A DNA stretch of 64,000 nt, from contig NZ_QMDX01000001.1 of the NCBI RefSeq assembly GCF_007421925.1, positions 270,629 through 334,628 of the forward strand, in the 5' to 3' direction. Source of the stretch: Haloglomus irregulare. GTDB lineage: Archaea > Halobacteriota > Halobacteria > Halobacteriales > Haloarculaceae. Positions 44,972-54,461 of this stretch are shown piece after piece (positions within the stretch are counted from its first letter, which is position 1; each line of letters begins with the position of its first letter). The translations under genes and the position numbers were made by a program. A model generated the notes under the pieces. That model made no database searches, was not told the origin of the DNA, and saw only the letters and a list, made by a program, of their open reading frames with translations.

Positions 44972-46096
44972 ATGAGCGACGACACGACGGACCTGTTCAG
45001 CCCACTGGAACTCCGGGGCACGGCGGCCCGCAATCGGGTGATGGTGTCGCCGATGTGCCAGTACTCCTGCGACGGTGACGGCCTGGCGACCGACTGGCAC
45101 CACGTCCACCTCGGGTCGCGGGCGGTCGGCGGCGCGGGCATCGTGATGGCCGAAGCGACGGCCGTCTCGCCCGAGGGCCGCATCACGCCCCACGACCTCG
45201 GCATCTGGTCGGACGAACACGGCGAGGCGCTCGCGGAGACGGCCGAGTTCATCGGCGACCACGGCGCACTCGCGGGCATCCAGCTCGCCCACGCCGGCCG
45301 GAAGGCCTCCACGGAGCGGCCGGCCGATGGCGGCGAGCCCATCCACGACGAGCGCGGCTGGACGACGGTCGCGCCGAGCGCGACCCCCTGGCCCCACGAC
45401 GAGGACGCGGGCGGGCCCGTCCCCACGAAGCGGCTCTCGGTCGAGGACATCCAGGGCATCGTCGACGACTTCCGCGCCGCGGCCGAGCGCGCACTGGAGG
45501 CTGGCTTCGACATCGCCGAGGTCCACGGCGCGCACGGCTACCTGCTCCACGAGTTCTGCTCACCGGTGACCAACGGCCGCGAGGACGAGTACGGCGGCGG
45601 CTTCACCGGCCGCACCCGCATCGTCCGCGAGGCCACCCGCGCGGTGCGGGAGGTGTGGCCGGACGACAAGCCGGTGTTCGTCCGGCTGTCGGCGACGGAC
45701 TGGCTGCCCGACAGGCACTCGTGGACCGTCGAGGACACGGCGCGGCTGGCGCCGCTGCTGGCCGATGACGGCGCGGACCTCATCGACGTGAGCGCGGGCG
45801 CCATCGACCCCGCACAGGAGGTCCCCGATACCGGGCCCCACTACCAGGTGCCGTACGCCGAGCGCGTCCGCGAGTCGCTCGCCGAGGCCGGCGCGGACTG
45901 CGCCGTCGGCACCGTCGGCGGCATCACCACGCCGGGGGGCGCCGACGAGGTGATCCGGAACGGGCGCGCCGACCTGACCATCATGGCCCGCGAGCACATC
46001 CGCGATCCGTACTTCACGCTCACCGCCGCGGAGGAACTCGGGGAACTCGACCGCGTCGAGGTGCCGCGCCAGTACTACCGGGGCTATCCCAACTGA
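44972..46096 (+). CDS. NADH:flavin oxidoreductase of the Old Yellow Enzyme family
   Basis: A 374-residue FMN enzyme of the YqjM-like OYE class, reducing activated C=C bonds with NAD(P)H. Recognisable segments are NRVMVSPMCQYSCDGDG (with the YqjM-type Cys that tunes FMN), IQLAHAGRKAST, the catalytic-site FDIAEVHGAHGYLLHEFCSPVTNGR and the phosphate-binding AVGTVGGITTPGGADEVIRNGRADL. A C-terminal LDRVEVPRQYYRGY reaches the neighbouring subunit in this class. The natural substrate is unknown. Confidence 0.9.
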   Translation: MSDDTTDLFSPLELRGTAARNRVMVSPMCQYSCDGDGLATDWHHVHLGSRAVGGAGIVMAEATAVSPEGRITPHDLGIWSDEHGEALAETAEFIGDHGALAGIQLAHAGRKASTERPADGGEPIHDERGWTTVAPSATPWPHDEDAGGPVPTKRLSVEDIQGIVDDFRAAAERALEAGFDIAEVHGAHGYLLHEFCSPVTNGREDEYGGGFTGRTRIVREATRAVREVWPDDKPVFVRLSATDWLPDRHSWTVEDTARLAPLLADDGADLIDVSAGAIDPAQEVPDTGPHYQVPYAERVRESLAEAGADCAVGTVGGITTPGGADEVIRNGRADLTIMAREHIRDPYFTLTAAEELGELDRVEVPRQYYRGYPN

Positions 46097-46285
46097 GTCG
46101 GGGGGTACCGGCGTGCGATGGGGTTCGCCCAGCAGGCGGCGCCGCAGTGGCGTCGTCGGCGACGGACGAGGGGGAGTCGGTTATCGTTCTACTGCCGACG
46201 TTCCCCGATTACTCGGGGTACAATCAGCGTAAGCCGGACTTCTGCGGTAGGAACGGCTGTCCCCGACCGACCCCGACGGTCCGAC

Positions 46286-46624
46286 TCAGAACAGCGACAG
46301 GTCTCCCGTCACCTTGTCCACGATGTTCTCGGGACCGGGGCCGACCGCGAGCGCGGTGACGGTGCCGGGCTCCAGCTGCGTGTGGCCGGCGTCCCGGACC
46401 AGCGAGTACGGGAGCCCCTCGCGCCGCGCGAGGTCGGCCAGCTCCTGGAGCTGCGATTCCGACTCCCCCTTCAGGACGATCTTCTTCCCGCCCTCGCCCT
46501 TCCACTCGCGCTGGGCCGTCGCGTCGGTATCCTCGTACGCCCGGAGCGAGGCGTGCGCGACCTGTGCGGCGAGTTTCCCCTGGCCCATCCCGATGTCCGT
46601 GCGGGCGACGATGGCCTGTTTCAT
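46286..46624 (-). CDS. pth2: Peptidyl-tRNA hydrolase, archaeal type Pth2
   Basis: A 112-residue Pth2, which frees tRNAs from stalled peptides. [27 protein letters not shown] carries the conserved catalytic-region Lys and His. [47 protein letters not shown] is the family core with the second conserved stretch. Length is exactly that of archaeal Pth2. It lies 48 bp downstream of the pilus gene pair on the same strand. Confidence 0.95.
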   Translation of the reverse strand: MKQAIVARTDIGMGQGKLAAQVAHASLRAYEDTDATAQREWKGEGGKKIVLKGESESQLQELADLARREGLPYSLVRDAGHTQLEPGTVTALAVGPGPENIVDKVTGDLSLF

Positions 46625-46673
46625 ACCCGGGTTGGGAGGGCGACCGGCTTAGGGCCGACGGCTCCCGGTCACC

Positions 46674-48755
46674 TCAGAGCACCACGAAGACGCCGAGCGC
46701 GATCAGCACGAGGGCGATGCTGTACTTCAGCCCCGTGAGCACCTGGTTGTCCGAGAGCTTCCCGGTGATGAGCCCGGTACCGATACCCTGGATGATGGCC
46801 GAGTGGAAGAACAGCGTCCGGTAGGCGGCCACGGCGTCCCCGGAGATGGAGACGGGCCCGGCGTCCCCCGAGACGAGGCCGCTCCCGGTGATCGGGCCGA
46901 GGAAGCTCTCGTTGATGATGACGATGACCGCCAGATAGACCAGGAAGCCGATGATGACGACGGCGGTGTACGAGGAGAGGGTCTGCTGGCGGTCGCGGGC
47001 GAGTCGGTAGCGGTGGCGAGTGTCCTCGGCCGCGATGTCCAGCACCCGGTGGAGGTCGCCGGTGGAGCGCGAGCCCTCGGCGAGTATCTTGCAGGTCCGG
47101 GTGAGCTGGGAGACCTGAAGCCGGTCGGCCAGCCCCAGCAGTGCCCGCTGGATGTCGTTGTTCCAGCGGATGTCGTTGCTGACCTGCCGGAGCTCCGTCG
47201 AGAGCCGCCCGGAGAGGTTCCGGGCGACGAGGTCCAGGCCCTCGGTGAGGCCGACTCCCATCTGGTTGGCGCTGGCGAGGATATCCAGCGCGTCGGGGAG
47301 CCGCTCGGCGATCTCCCGGTCGCGGCGCCGTGCGAGTTCGTGGAAGATCGACAGCGGGACCGCGACGGCGAGGAACGGCGCGATGACGAGCAGGGCCGTC
47401 GTCGACACCGGCTCGGCGATGAACGCCTCGGGCGTCGGCTCGGCCAGCCCGGTCGTCACGAGGGCGCCGATACCGAGGAGCGTCAGTGGGACGGTCAGCA
47501 GAAGCGTCGCGATGGGTTTCGCCCGGAACAGGGCGGTTGGATCGGCGAGCCGCTCCTGCAACCACTCCTTCCGACGGATGCGGCGGAACGTGTCGAAGTA
47601 GGGGTGGGCCTGCACGCCGCCGTCGGGGACGGCCGCCGAACGGTCGTCGAGCTGGAGCTCGTGGGAGGGCTGCTTGTACGGCTCCGAGAGCACGGAGATG
47701 GCGACGAGGAAGCCGGCCATCCCGAGCGGCACGACGACGTAGACGATGAGCGCGAGCGGGAGCGTGCCGACGTTGCCCAGCAGGCTCAACATCATCATCG
47801 TCACGACCACGAACAGCGGCGCCGCGACGAACGCGACGACGAAGATCTCCGAGAGCGTCGCCAGCGCGTCGAGGAACGACTGCTGCTCGGTCCGGGCCCG
47901 CTCCATGTACTTCTCGCTCTCGTCCTCGAGGAACGTCGTCAGCTCACCCCCCGAGTCAAGCACCGAGAGGAGGTCGTCGAAGAACTGTTCGAGGTTATCG
48001 CTCGGCGTGAGATTGCGGGCGTTCCGGATGGCGGTGAACAGGTCGTTCCCGAACACGTCCACGTCCCGCACGATCATGTCGAACTCGTTCGCGACCTCGC
48101 CGTAGGTGTTCTCGGCCTCGGCCATCCGCCGGAGCACCGCCGTCAGCCCCATCCCGCCGAAAGAGAGGGCGTACATGTAGACGATGGCGTGGGGCAGCGT
48201 CACGTCGAGTTTGCGCCGTCGGACATCGACGACCGCCGAGGGGTACCTGTACCCGACGACCCAGGCCATAGACCCCGACAGCACCCCGAGCGTGGTGACA
48301 CTACCGACGGCCGCGACGACGACCCGGTTCTCGTAGACCGCCTGCGCGAACGCCGTCGGCACGAGCGCTGGGGCGTCGATGCTCGCGAACGCGCCCGTCT
48401 GCGCCAGGACGATGGCCAGCGTGAACCCCGTCAGCGCGCCGACGAGGCCGGTCCCCACCGCGTACGCCGCGATGCGCGTGAGGTAGACGTCGTAGGTGAT
48501 GCCGAACCGAGCCTGGTTGAGCCGCTCCTGGAGCTTCCAGTGGCGGTCCGGGCGGGTCTTGAAATAGGCCCGGACCGGGCCGAACTTCTCCGTCAGGACC
48601 TGCTCCCGGACGCCCGTCCGGACGGCCGGGTCCGTCCCCGGGACGTACTGGTCGGATTCGTACTCCGGCACCGGCGGGCTCTCGGCCGTCCCGCCGTCGG
48701 GGGCCGTCGTGTCGGCGGTTCCCCCGTCCGTCGTGGGGTCGTCCCCCTCGGTCAC
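46674..48755 (-). CDS. Type II/IV secretion system membrane core protein (TadC/PilC-like)
   Basis: A 693-residue integral membrane platform protein of archaeal type IV pilus-like machines. Two T2SSF domains are present. The first lies around ARRKLDVTLPHAIVYMYALSFGGMGLTAVLRRMAE with NLEQFFDDLLSVLDSGGEL; the second is RLPDALDILASANQMGVGLTEGLDLVARNLSG with LAEGSRSTGDLHRVLDIAA. About nine transmembrane helices flank them. An acidic Asp/Thr/Gly-rich extension opens the protein. GTG at 48755 overlaps the stop of the ATPase gene by four bases (GTGA), so the two are coupled. No pilin genes are adjacent. Confidence 0.9.
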   Translation of the reverse strand: MTEGDDPTTDGGTADTTAPDGGTAESPPVPEYESDQYVPGTDPAVRTGVREQVLTEKFGPVRAYFKTRPDRHWKLQERLNQARFGITYDVYLTRIAAYAVGTGLVGALTGFTLAIVLAQTGAFASIDAPALVPTAFAQAVYENRVVVAAVGSVTTLGVLSGSMAWVVGYRYPSAVVDVRRRKLDVTLPHAIVYMYALSFGGMGLTAVLRRMAEAENTYGEVANEFDMIVRDVDVFGNDLFTAIRNARNLTPSDNLEQFFDDLLSVLDSGGELTTFLEDESEKYMERARTEQQSFLDALATLSEIFVVAFVAAPLFVVVTMMMLSLLGNVGTLPLALIVYVVVPLGMAGFLVAISVLSEPYKQPSHELQLDDRSAAVPDGGVQAHPYFDTFRRIRRKEWLQERLADPTALFRAKPIATLLLTVPLTLLGIGALVTTGLAEPTPEAFIAEPVSTTALLVIAPFLAVAVPLSIFHELARRRDREIAERLPDALDILASANQMGVGLTEGLDLVARNLSGRLSTELRQVSNDIRWNNDIQRALLGLADRLQVSQLTRTCKILAEGSRSTGDLHRVLDIAAEDTRHRYRLARDRQQTLSSYTAVVIIGFLVYLAVIVIINESFLGPITGSGLVSGDAGPVSISGDAVAAYRTLFFHSAIIQGIGTGLITGKLSDNQVLTGLKYSIALVLIALGVFVVL

Positions 48756-50968
48756 GACGCATCACCCTCGTCGGCGTCGGTCACCTCGTCCTCGTCGGCA
48801 TCCCCGGGCTCGTCCTCGGTCGCGGCCACCTCGCCGTCGGCCGGGTCCGTCCCGTCGTCCCCGTCGGCGTCCGTCGCCCCGGCCGGGTCGCTCTCGACGA
48901 CGTCCGTCTCGACCGCCGCCGTCCCGTCGTCGGCTGGCTCCGCCTCGCCGGGGCCGACGGGGTCGAGTTCCTCCGGCATCTCGCCGAGTCCCTCCCCGGC
49001 CTCGAACTCCTCGGCGCTCCGCACGCCCGCGCCGTCGCCCACAGGGTCGGACTCGGTGGGCGTCGCCCAGGGGTCGGCCCCGGCCGGCCGGTCGACCTCC
49101 CCCGGCTCCGCACCGGGGACGGCCGGCTCCGGCTCGCCCAGTCCACGCCGACTGGCCTGGAGGTCACCCAGCCCGTCGCCGTCGCGGATGGCCTCCATGA
49201 CCTGCTCCTGGTCGCTCATGAACGTGTGGATGACCCGGGCGACGTCCTCGTACCAGGTGATGTCGTTCTCGACGAGATACTCCAGCACCTCGACGCGGCG
49301 GTCCAGCTCGCGGTTGAGCTGGGCCTGGTCCCACCCGCGGTCGTCGGCGATGTCGTCGAGGACCCGGGAGTCGAACATCTCGTTGTAGTCGTCCTCGGCG
49401 GCGTTCCACTCGAAGACGTCGTGGACCGAGACGTCGTCGACCTCGCCGCGCGAGAGCAGCTCCGTCACGCGGGCGTTCCGGCGGACCCGCTCGTCGTCGA
49501 TCATCACCTGCCGCTGGATGGAGACGATGTCGAGCTCCTTGACCATCTGCGTGGGGACCCCGAGCGGGTCGTTCTCCAGCCGGTTGATGACGCCCGTGAC
49601 CGACTCGGAGTGGATGGTGGTGTAGGCGGTGTGGCCCGTGGCCATCGCCTGGAAGAAGGTCAGCGCCACGTTGGCCTCGGTCCGGATCTCCCCGACGAGG
49701 ATATACTCCGGCCGCTGTCGCAGTGCGGTCTGGAGCTGCTCGTACATCGTCACCTCGCCGCGGCCCTCCTCGGTGACGGAGTCGCGGGTCAGCGACTGGA
49801 CCCAGTTCTCGTGCGGGAGCGAGATCTCGCGGGTGTCCTCGATGGAGACGACCTTCGACTTCTTCGGGATGAAGAAGGAGACGGCGTTGAGAGAGGTCGT
49901 CTTCCCGGAGCCGGTACCGCCGGCGAACACCAGCGAGCGGTTGTTCTCGATGGCCAGCCAGAAGTAGGCCATCTGCTCGATGCTGAACGTCCCCCAGTTG
50001 ATGAGGTCGACCGGCGTGTCGGGCACCGAGGAGAACTGGCGGATGGTGAAGTTCGGGCCTCGCGTTGCCACGTCGCCGCCGAACGTGAGCTGGACGCGGC
50101 TCCCGTCGGGGAGCGAGGCGTCGACCAGCGGGTTCGAGACGGAGATATGCTTGCCCGCCCGCTGGGCCATCCGCGTGACGAACGAGAGCAGTCCGTCCCG
50201 GTCGAACTCCACGTTCGTGTCCATGTCCCGGTGCTCCCGGTGGTAGACGAAGACGGGGACCCCGGCGCCGTCACAGGAGATGTCCTCGACGGCCTCGTCG
50301 CGCATGATGGGGTCGATACGCTCGTAGTCGACGAAGTCACGCTTGAGGTAGTACAGCAGCTTGTGGTGCGAGATCGGGTCGAGCGCGGCCGTATGCTCGT
50401 CCATCAGCTCCCGGGCGCGTGCCTCGAAGGTCTCGTCGAGCGCCTCGCCGTCAGCGACGTCCTGGTACATCAGGCTGTCCCGGAGCACCTTCGACAGTTC
50501 GTCGAGGACGAACGCCTCGTACTCGTCGAGCACCGGTTCGGTGACCCGGTAGCGGCGCTCGTTCGACCCCTGCTCCTCCAGGACGGAGACGTAGGCGAAC
50601 GGTTCGTTCACCCAGTAGCGCTCGATCTCGTCGTGATACTGCAGATACGAGAAGTCGAGCAGTCACCGTCGGATGGCCTCCTCGTCGGGCGGCGGCAGGT
50701 CCTCGTCCTCGGTATCGTGGAAGTGGTCGAGCGCGTCGGCCAACACCGACGTGCGGGTCGGGTGGTCGCGGACGGCGTCCGGGACCGGCGGCGCGCTGGC
50801 GAGCGACTGCGGCGTCTCGGCGGCGGCCGACGACCCGACGCTCAGGCCATCGGCGAGATACGCCCGGACGCTGACCACCAGCCCGGCGACCCGCCCCATC
50901 ACCGACTCGAACGTTCCCCTGTCACTGGCCCGTCCGCTACCACCGCGTGTGCTATCGTTACCCCCCAT
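48752..50968 (-). pseudogene. Type IV pilus/secretion ATPase (TadA/PilB-like) with an in-frame TGA after codon 101
   Basis: One continuous frame of about 738 codons broken by a TGA at 50663-50665. Codons 1-101 (from ATG at 50968) are a head ending in [11 protein letters not shown]. After the stop the same frame continues with [19 protein letters not shown] and EPFAYVSVLEE, an intact N-terminal domain of these ATPases. The ATPase has Walker A FAGGTGSGKTTSLNA, the Asp box SIEDTREISLPHENW, Walker B YILVGEIRTEA and the His box TTIHSESVTGVINRLE. A 150-residue acidic low-complexity tail closes it. A TATA box at 50991-51000 lies 27 bp before the ATG at 50968. Re-starting at GTG 50611 would give a 619-residue protein lacking the RYW region. 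Mutation, sequencing error or readthrough are all possible. Confidence 0.78.
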
Positions 50969-50990
50969 GTGCTACTCCCTAGCAGAAGCA

Positions 50991-51000
50991 TCGTATAAAA
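50991..51000 (-). promoter_or_regulatory. TATA box of the pilus ATPase gene
   Basis: The reverse strand reads TTTTATACGA, centred 27 bp before the ATG at 50968. This is the standard spacing for a leaderless archaeal transcript. It shows that transcription is set to include the 101-codon head upstream of the TGA. Confidence 0.6.
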
Positions 51001-51158
51001 TGTTGTCACGCGGAACCGGGACGCAACGCCGTCAGTCATGGGGCAAGCCGCCCCATCTGGGTGGACGCCCCGGGTCGTCGCCGGCGGCGACCCCCGCTCG
51101 GCGGCCGCCGTTGCACCCGACCGGAACCCTTTCGTCGTCGTCGCTCCCGCCTCCGCCC

Positions 51159-51746
51159 GTGATACTCTCCGACGCCGACATCCTCCGACGCCTGGAGAGG
51201 GGGGACCTCGTCGTCGAGCCGCTCGACGACATCGACCTGCAGGTCCAGCCCGCGAGTGTGGACCTCCGGCTGGGACGGGAGTTCCTGGAGTTCCAGCGGA
51301 CTAACATCCCCTGCATCCACCCCAACAGCGAGGCCGAGGTCAACGAGTACGTCCACGAGACCGTCGTCGAGGAGGGCGGCGAGTTCATCCTCCACCCCGG
51401 CGACTTCGTGCTCGGGACGACCCACGAGCGCGTCGAAATCCCCGACGACCTCATCGCGCACGTCGAGGGGCGCTCCTCGCTGGGACGGCTCGCGGTCGTG
51501 GTCCACGCGACAGCCGGGCTCTGCGACCCGGGCTACCGGGGGCAGATCACGCTCGAGCTCTCGAACCTCGGTAACGCGCCCGTCGCGCTCACGCCGGGTA
51601 TGCGCATCTCGCAGCTCACGTTCACGGAGCTGACCTCGCCCGCCGACCGACCGTACGGCAGCGAGCGCGGCTCGAAGTACCAGGACCAGCAGGGCCCGCA
51701 GGCCTCGCGCATCGAGGGGGACCGCGAGTTCGGCGGGGACCAGTAG
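51159..51746 (+). CDS. dcd: dCTP deaminase
   Basis: A 195-residue enzyme converting dCTP to dUTP. The N-terminus [22 protein letters not shown] is characteristic. The nucleotide site is [36 protein letters not shown], and the C-terminal lid is [16 protein letters not shown]. The start is GTG at 51159, with an AACCCTTT TATA-like element about 30 bp upstream. It is 3 bp from the thiR gene and probably co-transcribed with it. Confidence 0.93.
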   Translation: MILSDADILRRLERGDLVVEPLDDIDLQVQPASVDLRLGREFLEFQRTNIPCIHPNSEAEVNEYVHETVVEEGGEFILHPGDFVLGTTHERVEIPDDLIAHVEGRSSLGRLAVVVHATAGLCDPGYRGQITLELSNLGNAPVALTPGMRISQLTFTELTSPADRPYGSERGSKYQDQQGPQASRIEGDREFGGDQ

Positions 51747-51749
51747 CAG

Positions 51750-52700
51750 ATGAAGTTCATCGAGGAGGTCGTGGTCGAGGAGTTCCTCCCCACCTACCGG
51801 TCCCTGCTGGCTGCCGACCTCCGGGACCGGGGGTTGACCCAGAGCGAGGTGGCCGACCTGCTCGGAATCAGCCAGAGCGCCGTCTCGAAGTACGCCACCG
51901 GGGCCGTCGAGGTGAACGGCCGCGTGGCCGGGGACGAGCGGGTCCGCGAACTCGTCGCGGGGGTGGGGCAGGGGCTGGCGTCCGGGGAGCTCTCGCGGGT
52001 CGGCGCGCTGGCCGAGGCGGAGGTGCTGGTCCGACAGCTCGAGCAGGACGACCTGCTCGCGAAGCTCCACGAGGCGGCGTTCCCGCCGCTGGCGGAGTAC
52101 GAGGGGGGCTTCGACGTGCACGACCCCGACTCCGGGCTCCGGGCGAGCGAGCGGGTACTCTCCTCGGTCCGACAGGGGCTGCGGACGCTGGAGGAGTCGC
52201 CGGCCTTCGCGGCGCTCGTGCCGGCCGTCGGCTCGAACCTGGTGGAGGCGCTGCCGGAGGCGACCCACGTGGAGGACGTGGCGGCGGTCCCGGGGCGCAT
52301 CCTCGACGTGAAGGGCCGGGCGGCGGTCCCGGCTGACCCCGAGTTCGGCGTCTCCGTCTACGTCGCGAGCGTCCTGCTGGCGGCCCGGCGCGCCGGCCAC
52401 GAGGCGCGGGCGGCCTGCAACGTCCGCTACACGCCCGCCATCGTCGAGGCGCTCGCGGGCCTCGGGCGCGACCCCGTCGAGTTCGACGCCGTCGGTGAGG
52501 CGGCGGGGGCCGGCGGGGCCGGACAGGGCGACGCGGACGACATCGACACCGCCGTCGCGGACGCGCTCGCTGGCGCCCCCGACGCCGACGTCCTCTACCA
52601 GACCGGCGGGTTCGGCGTCGAGCCCATCGTCTACGTGCTCGGTCCGGACGCGGCGACCGTCGCCGGGCGCGTCCGGGACCTCGCCGAGCACGTCCGATGA
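51750..52700 (+). CDS. thiR: ThiR-like regulator: helix-turn-helix plus ThiN (thiamine-phosphate synthase-like) domain
   Basis: A 316-residue protein. Residues 1-55 are a Cro/C1-type helix-turn-helix (RDRGLTQSEVADLLGISQSAVSKYATG). A linker and a coiled segment follow. Residues 135-310 are a ThiN domain (FAALVPAVGSNLVEALPEATHVEDVAAVPGRI...YQTGGFGVEPIVYVLGPDA). ThiN condenses thiazole and pyrimidine in some archaea; as an HTH fusion it serves as the thiamine-sensing repressor ThiR. Thi4 lies two genes away. Its stop overlaps the methyltransferase ATG (ATGA). The likely operator is at the thi4 promoter. Confidence 0.85.
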   Translation: MKFIEEVVVEEFLPTYRSLLAADLRDRGLTQSEVADLLGISQSAVSKYATGAVEVNGRVAGDERVRELVAGVGQGLASGELSRVGALAEAEVLVRQLEQDDLLAKLHEAAFPPLAEYEGGFDVHDPDSGLRASERVLSSVRQGLRTLEESPAFAALVPAVGSNLVEALPEATHVEDVAAVPGRILDVKGRAAVPADPEFGVSVYVASVLLAARRAGHEARAACNVRYTPAIVEALAGLGRDPVEFDAVGEAAGAGGAGQGDADDIDTAVADALAGAPDADVLYQTGGFGVEPIVYVLGPDAATVAGRVRDLAEHVR

Positions 52701-53377
52701 GTTCGGTCGCGGCGTTCTACGGCGACAACGCCGCGCTGTACGACCGCATCGCGACCCTCCCACCCGTCGGCCGATGGCGCGCCCGCGCCGTCGCGGCGCT
52801 CGACCTCGACCCGGGCGACACCGTCGTCGAGATGGGCTGCGGGACCGGCGCGAACCTCCCGTACCTCCGGACGGCTGTCGGTCCGTCGGGACGGGTCGTC
52901 GGGGTCGACCTGACGGGGCCGCTGCTGGAGCGGGCCCGCGACCGCATCGCCCGTGAGGGCTGGACGAACGTCCACGCCGTGCGGGGCGACGCCACGGTGC
53001 CGCCCGTCGCGGCCGCGGACGGGCTCCTGGCGACGTTCGTCGTCGGGCTCCTGGCGGACCCGGCGGCCGCCGTCGGGGACTGGTGCGACGTCGTGGCGGC
53101 GACCGGGGGCGGTCGGCTCGCACTCGTGGACGCCACGGCGAGCAGCCACCCCACCGGACGGCTGCTGAACCCGGCGTTCCGGGCGTTCGTCGCCGCCGGC
53201 GCACCCTCCTCGTCGCCCGGGGACGTGGTCCGGGCACTCGCGCCGGGGAGCGACCTCGACGCGCCGCTGCGCGAGCGTGTCGGGGCGTCGCGACGGGCGC
53301 TGGCCGCGCGGGCCACCGACCGGCGGTACGAGACGATGGGAGTGGGGTTCGTCGGGGTGCTGTCGGGGACCGTCTGA
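52697..53377 (+). CDS. Class I SAM-dependent methyltransferase
   Basis: A 226-residue methyltransferase. The SAM-binding motif I is VVEMGCGTGANLPYL; VVGVDLTGPLLERARDRI supplies the acidic ribose-binding residue; NVHAVRGDATVPPV is motif II. It opens with AAFYGDNAALYDRI, as in the UbiE/YcgJ-like small-molecule methyltransferases. The substrate is unknown. The ATG overlaps the thiR stop, so translation is coupled; a thiamine-related role is possible only by association. Confidence 0.85.
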   Translation: MSSVAAFYGDNAALYDRIATLPPVGRWRARAVAALDLDPGDTVVEMGCGTGANLPYLRTAVGPSGRVVGVDLTGPLLERARDRIAREGWTNVHAVRGDATVPPVAAADGLLATFVVGLLADPAAAVGDWCDVVAATGGGRLALVDATASSHPTGRLLNPAFRAFVAAGAPSSSPGDVVRALAPGSDLDAPLRERVGASRRALAARATDRRYETMGVGFVGVLSGTV

Positions 53378-53389
53378 GCCGCCGCCGTC

Positions 53390-54352
53390 TCAGTCGTCGG
53401 CCGGCGTCGGCGTGGTCGACACCGCGGGCGCGTCGACGCCGAGTTCGTCGAGCGCGGCCTGGGCGGCGCGTTTGCCCGAGAGCAGCATCGCGCCGAACGT
53501 CGGGCCCATCCGCGGGAGCCCGTGGGCCGTCGCGACGGCCATCCCGCTCGCCACGAGGCCGGGGTGGACGACGCCGGTGTGCTCGACGACGGCGTCCTCG
53601 CTCTCGGCGACGTGCATCGAGTCGTGGCCCGGGGAGTCGTGGCCGGGGGCGCCGTAGGACCCGTCGTCCGTCCGGTCCATCCCCGTGGCCCGTTCCTCGG
53701 CGCTCGCGATACCCTCGGCGTCGAGGACGCCCCGCTCGTGGAGCTTCGACAGCGCGACCGCCTCGTGGCCCGTCGCGTCGATGACGAGGTCCGACTCGAC
53801 GGCGACCGGGTCGACACAGGTGATCTCCCGCGGGAGCGCGTGGACCGGCGTCCAGTTCATCACGACGCCGCCGACGCGGTGGCCCTCGGCGGCGTCGGCC
53901 CCCCCAGTGGGTCCTTCCCGAACGACGAGGTCCGTGAACTCGGTCATGTTCTGGACGTTGACGCCGGCGTCGCAGGTGGCCTTGATGAGCCCCGAACACG
54001 CCTCCGGCCCGCCCGCGACGTGGAGCCCCTCGGCCTCGTCGCTCTCCTCGTGGTCGACGTCCAGCTCGTCGAGGACGCGGTCGGCCGGCTCGCGGATGGT
54101 CACCTTGTTCATCAGGAAGCCGCCGAGCCAGAAGCCGCCGCCGAGGTAGTTGTTCTTCTCCAGGAGCAGCACGTCGACGCCGCGCTCGGCCAGCTCCTTG
54201 CCCGCCATCAGTCCGGAGGGGCCGCCGCCGACGATGATGACGTCGGACTCGGTGAACTCCATGAACTCCTCGTGCCACTCGCCCGCGATGGCCCGGGTCA
54301 CCTGTGCCTCGCTCGCGTCGGTGAAGCCGTCGAACTCAGCCGTGTTCTGCAT
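53390..54352 (-). CDS. thi4: Thi4 thiazole synthase (ADP-thiazole synthase)
   Basis: A 320-residue FAD-fold enzyme that makes the thiazole part of thiamine from NAD and glycine. The dinucleotide site is [33 protein letters not shown] and [17 protein letters not shown] follow. Cys179 in that last segment corresponds, by local motif, to the Cys needed in H. volcanii Thi4 and yeast THI4 as sulfur source. The Pro/His-rich loop [20 protein letters not shown] is the family's substrate loop. ThiR is encoded convergently two genes away. The promoter has a clear inverted repeat. Confidence 0.93.
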   Translation of the reverse strand: MQNTAEFDGFTDASEAQVTRAIAGEWHEEFMEFTESDVIIVGGGPSGLMAGKELAERGVDVLLLEKNNYLGGGFWLGGFLMNKVTIREPADRVLDELDVDHEESDEAEGLHVAGGPEACSGLIKATCDAGVNVQNMTEFTDLVVREGPTGGADAAEGHRVGGVVMNWTPVHALPREITCVDPVAVESDLVIDATGHEAVALSKLHERGVLDAEGIASAEERATGMDRTDDGSYGAPGHDSPGHDSMHVAESEDAVVEHTGVVHPGLVASGMAVATAHGLPRMGPTFGAMLLSGKRAAQAALDELGVDAPAVSTTPTPADD

Positions 54353-54387
54353 ACCACCAGATTGTATTCACGAGTGGTAAATAGTCG
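54352..54387 (-). promoter_or_regulatory. thi4 promoter with candidate ThiR operator
   Basis: The reverse strand reads GACTATTTA (TATA, 54379-54387) about 27 bp before the ATG. Between them lies a perfect inverted repeat, TACCAC (54352-54357 on the + strand) and GTGGTA (54374-54379), centres 22 bp apart, two turns of DNA. The inner arm touches the start codon. A repressor here would block a leaderless transcript. That ThiR is the binder is inference. Confidence 0.55.
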
Positions 54388-54461
54388 TTGGGGCCGCGGC
54401 GACCCGGACGGTCGCGCCGCTGGTGTACGGCCTCCGTCGGGAGAAGCGGGGTCCGGGACGG

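Noticed and set aside
50451-50666. Frame starting with GTG that overlaps the TGA in the pilus ATPase
   Set aside because: It runs in a different frame from the ATPase and its translation is Arg-rich shadow, so it does not rescue the gene by restart.
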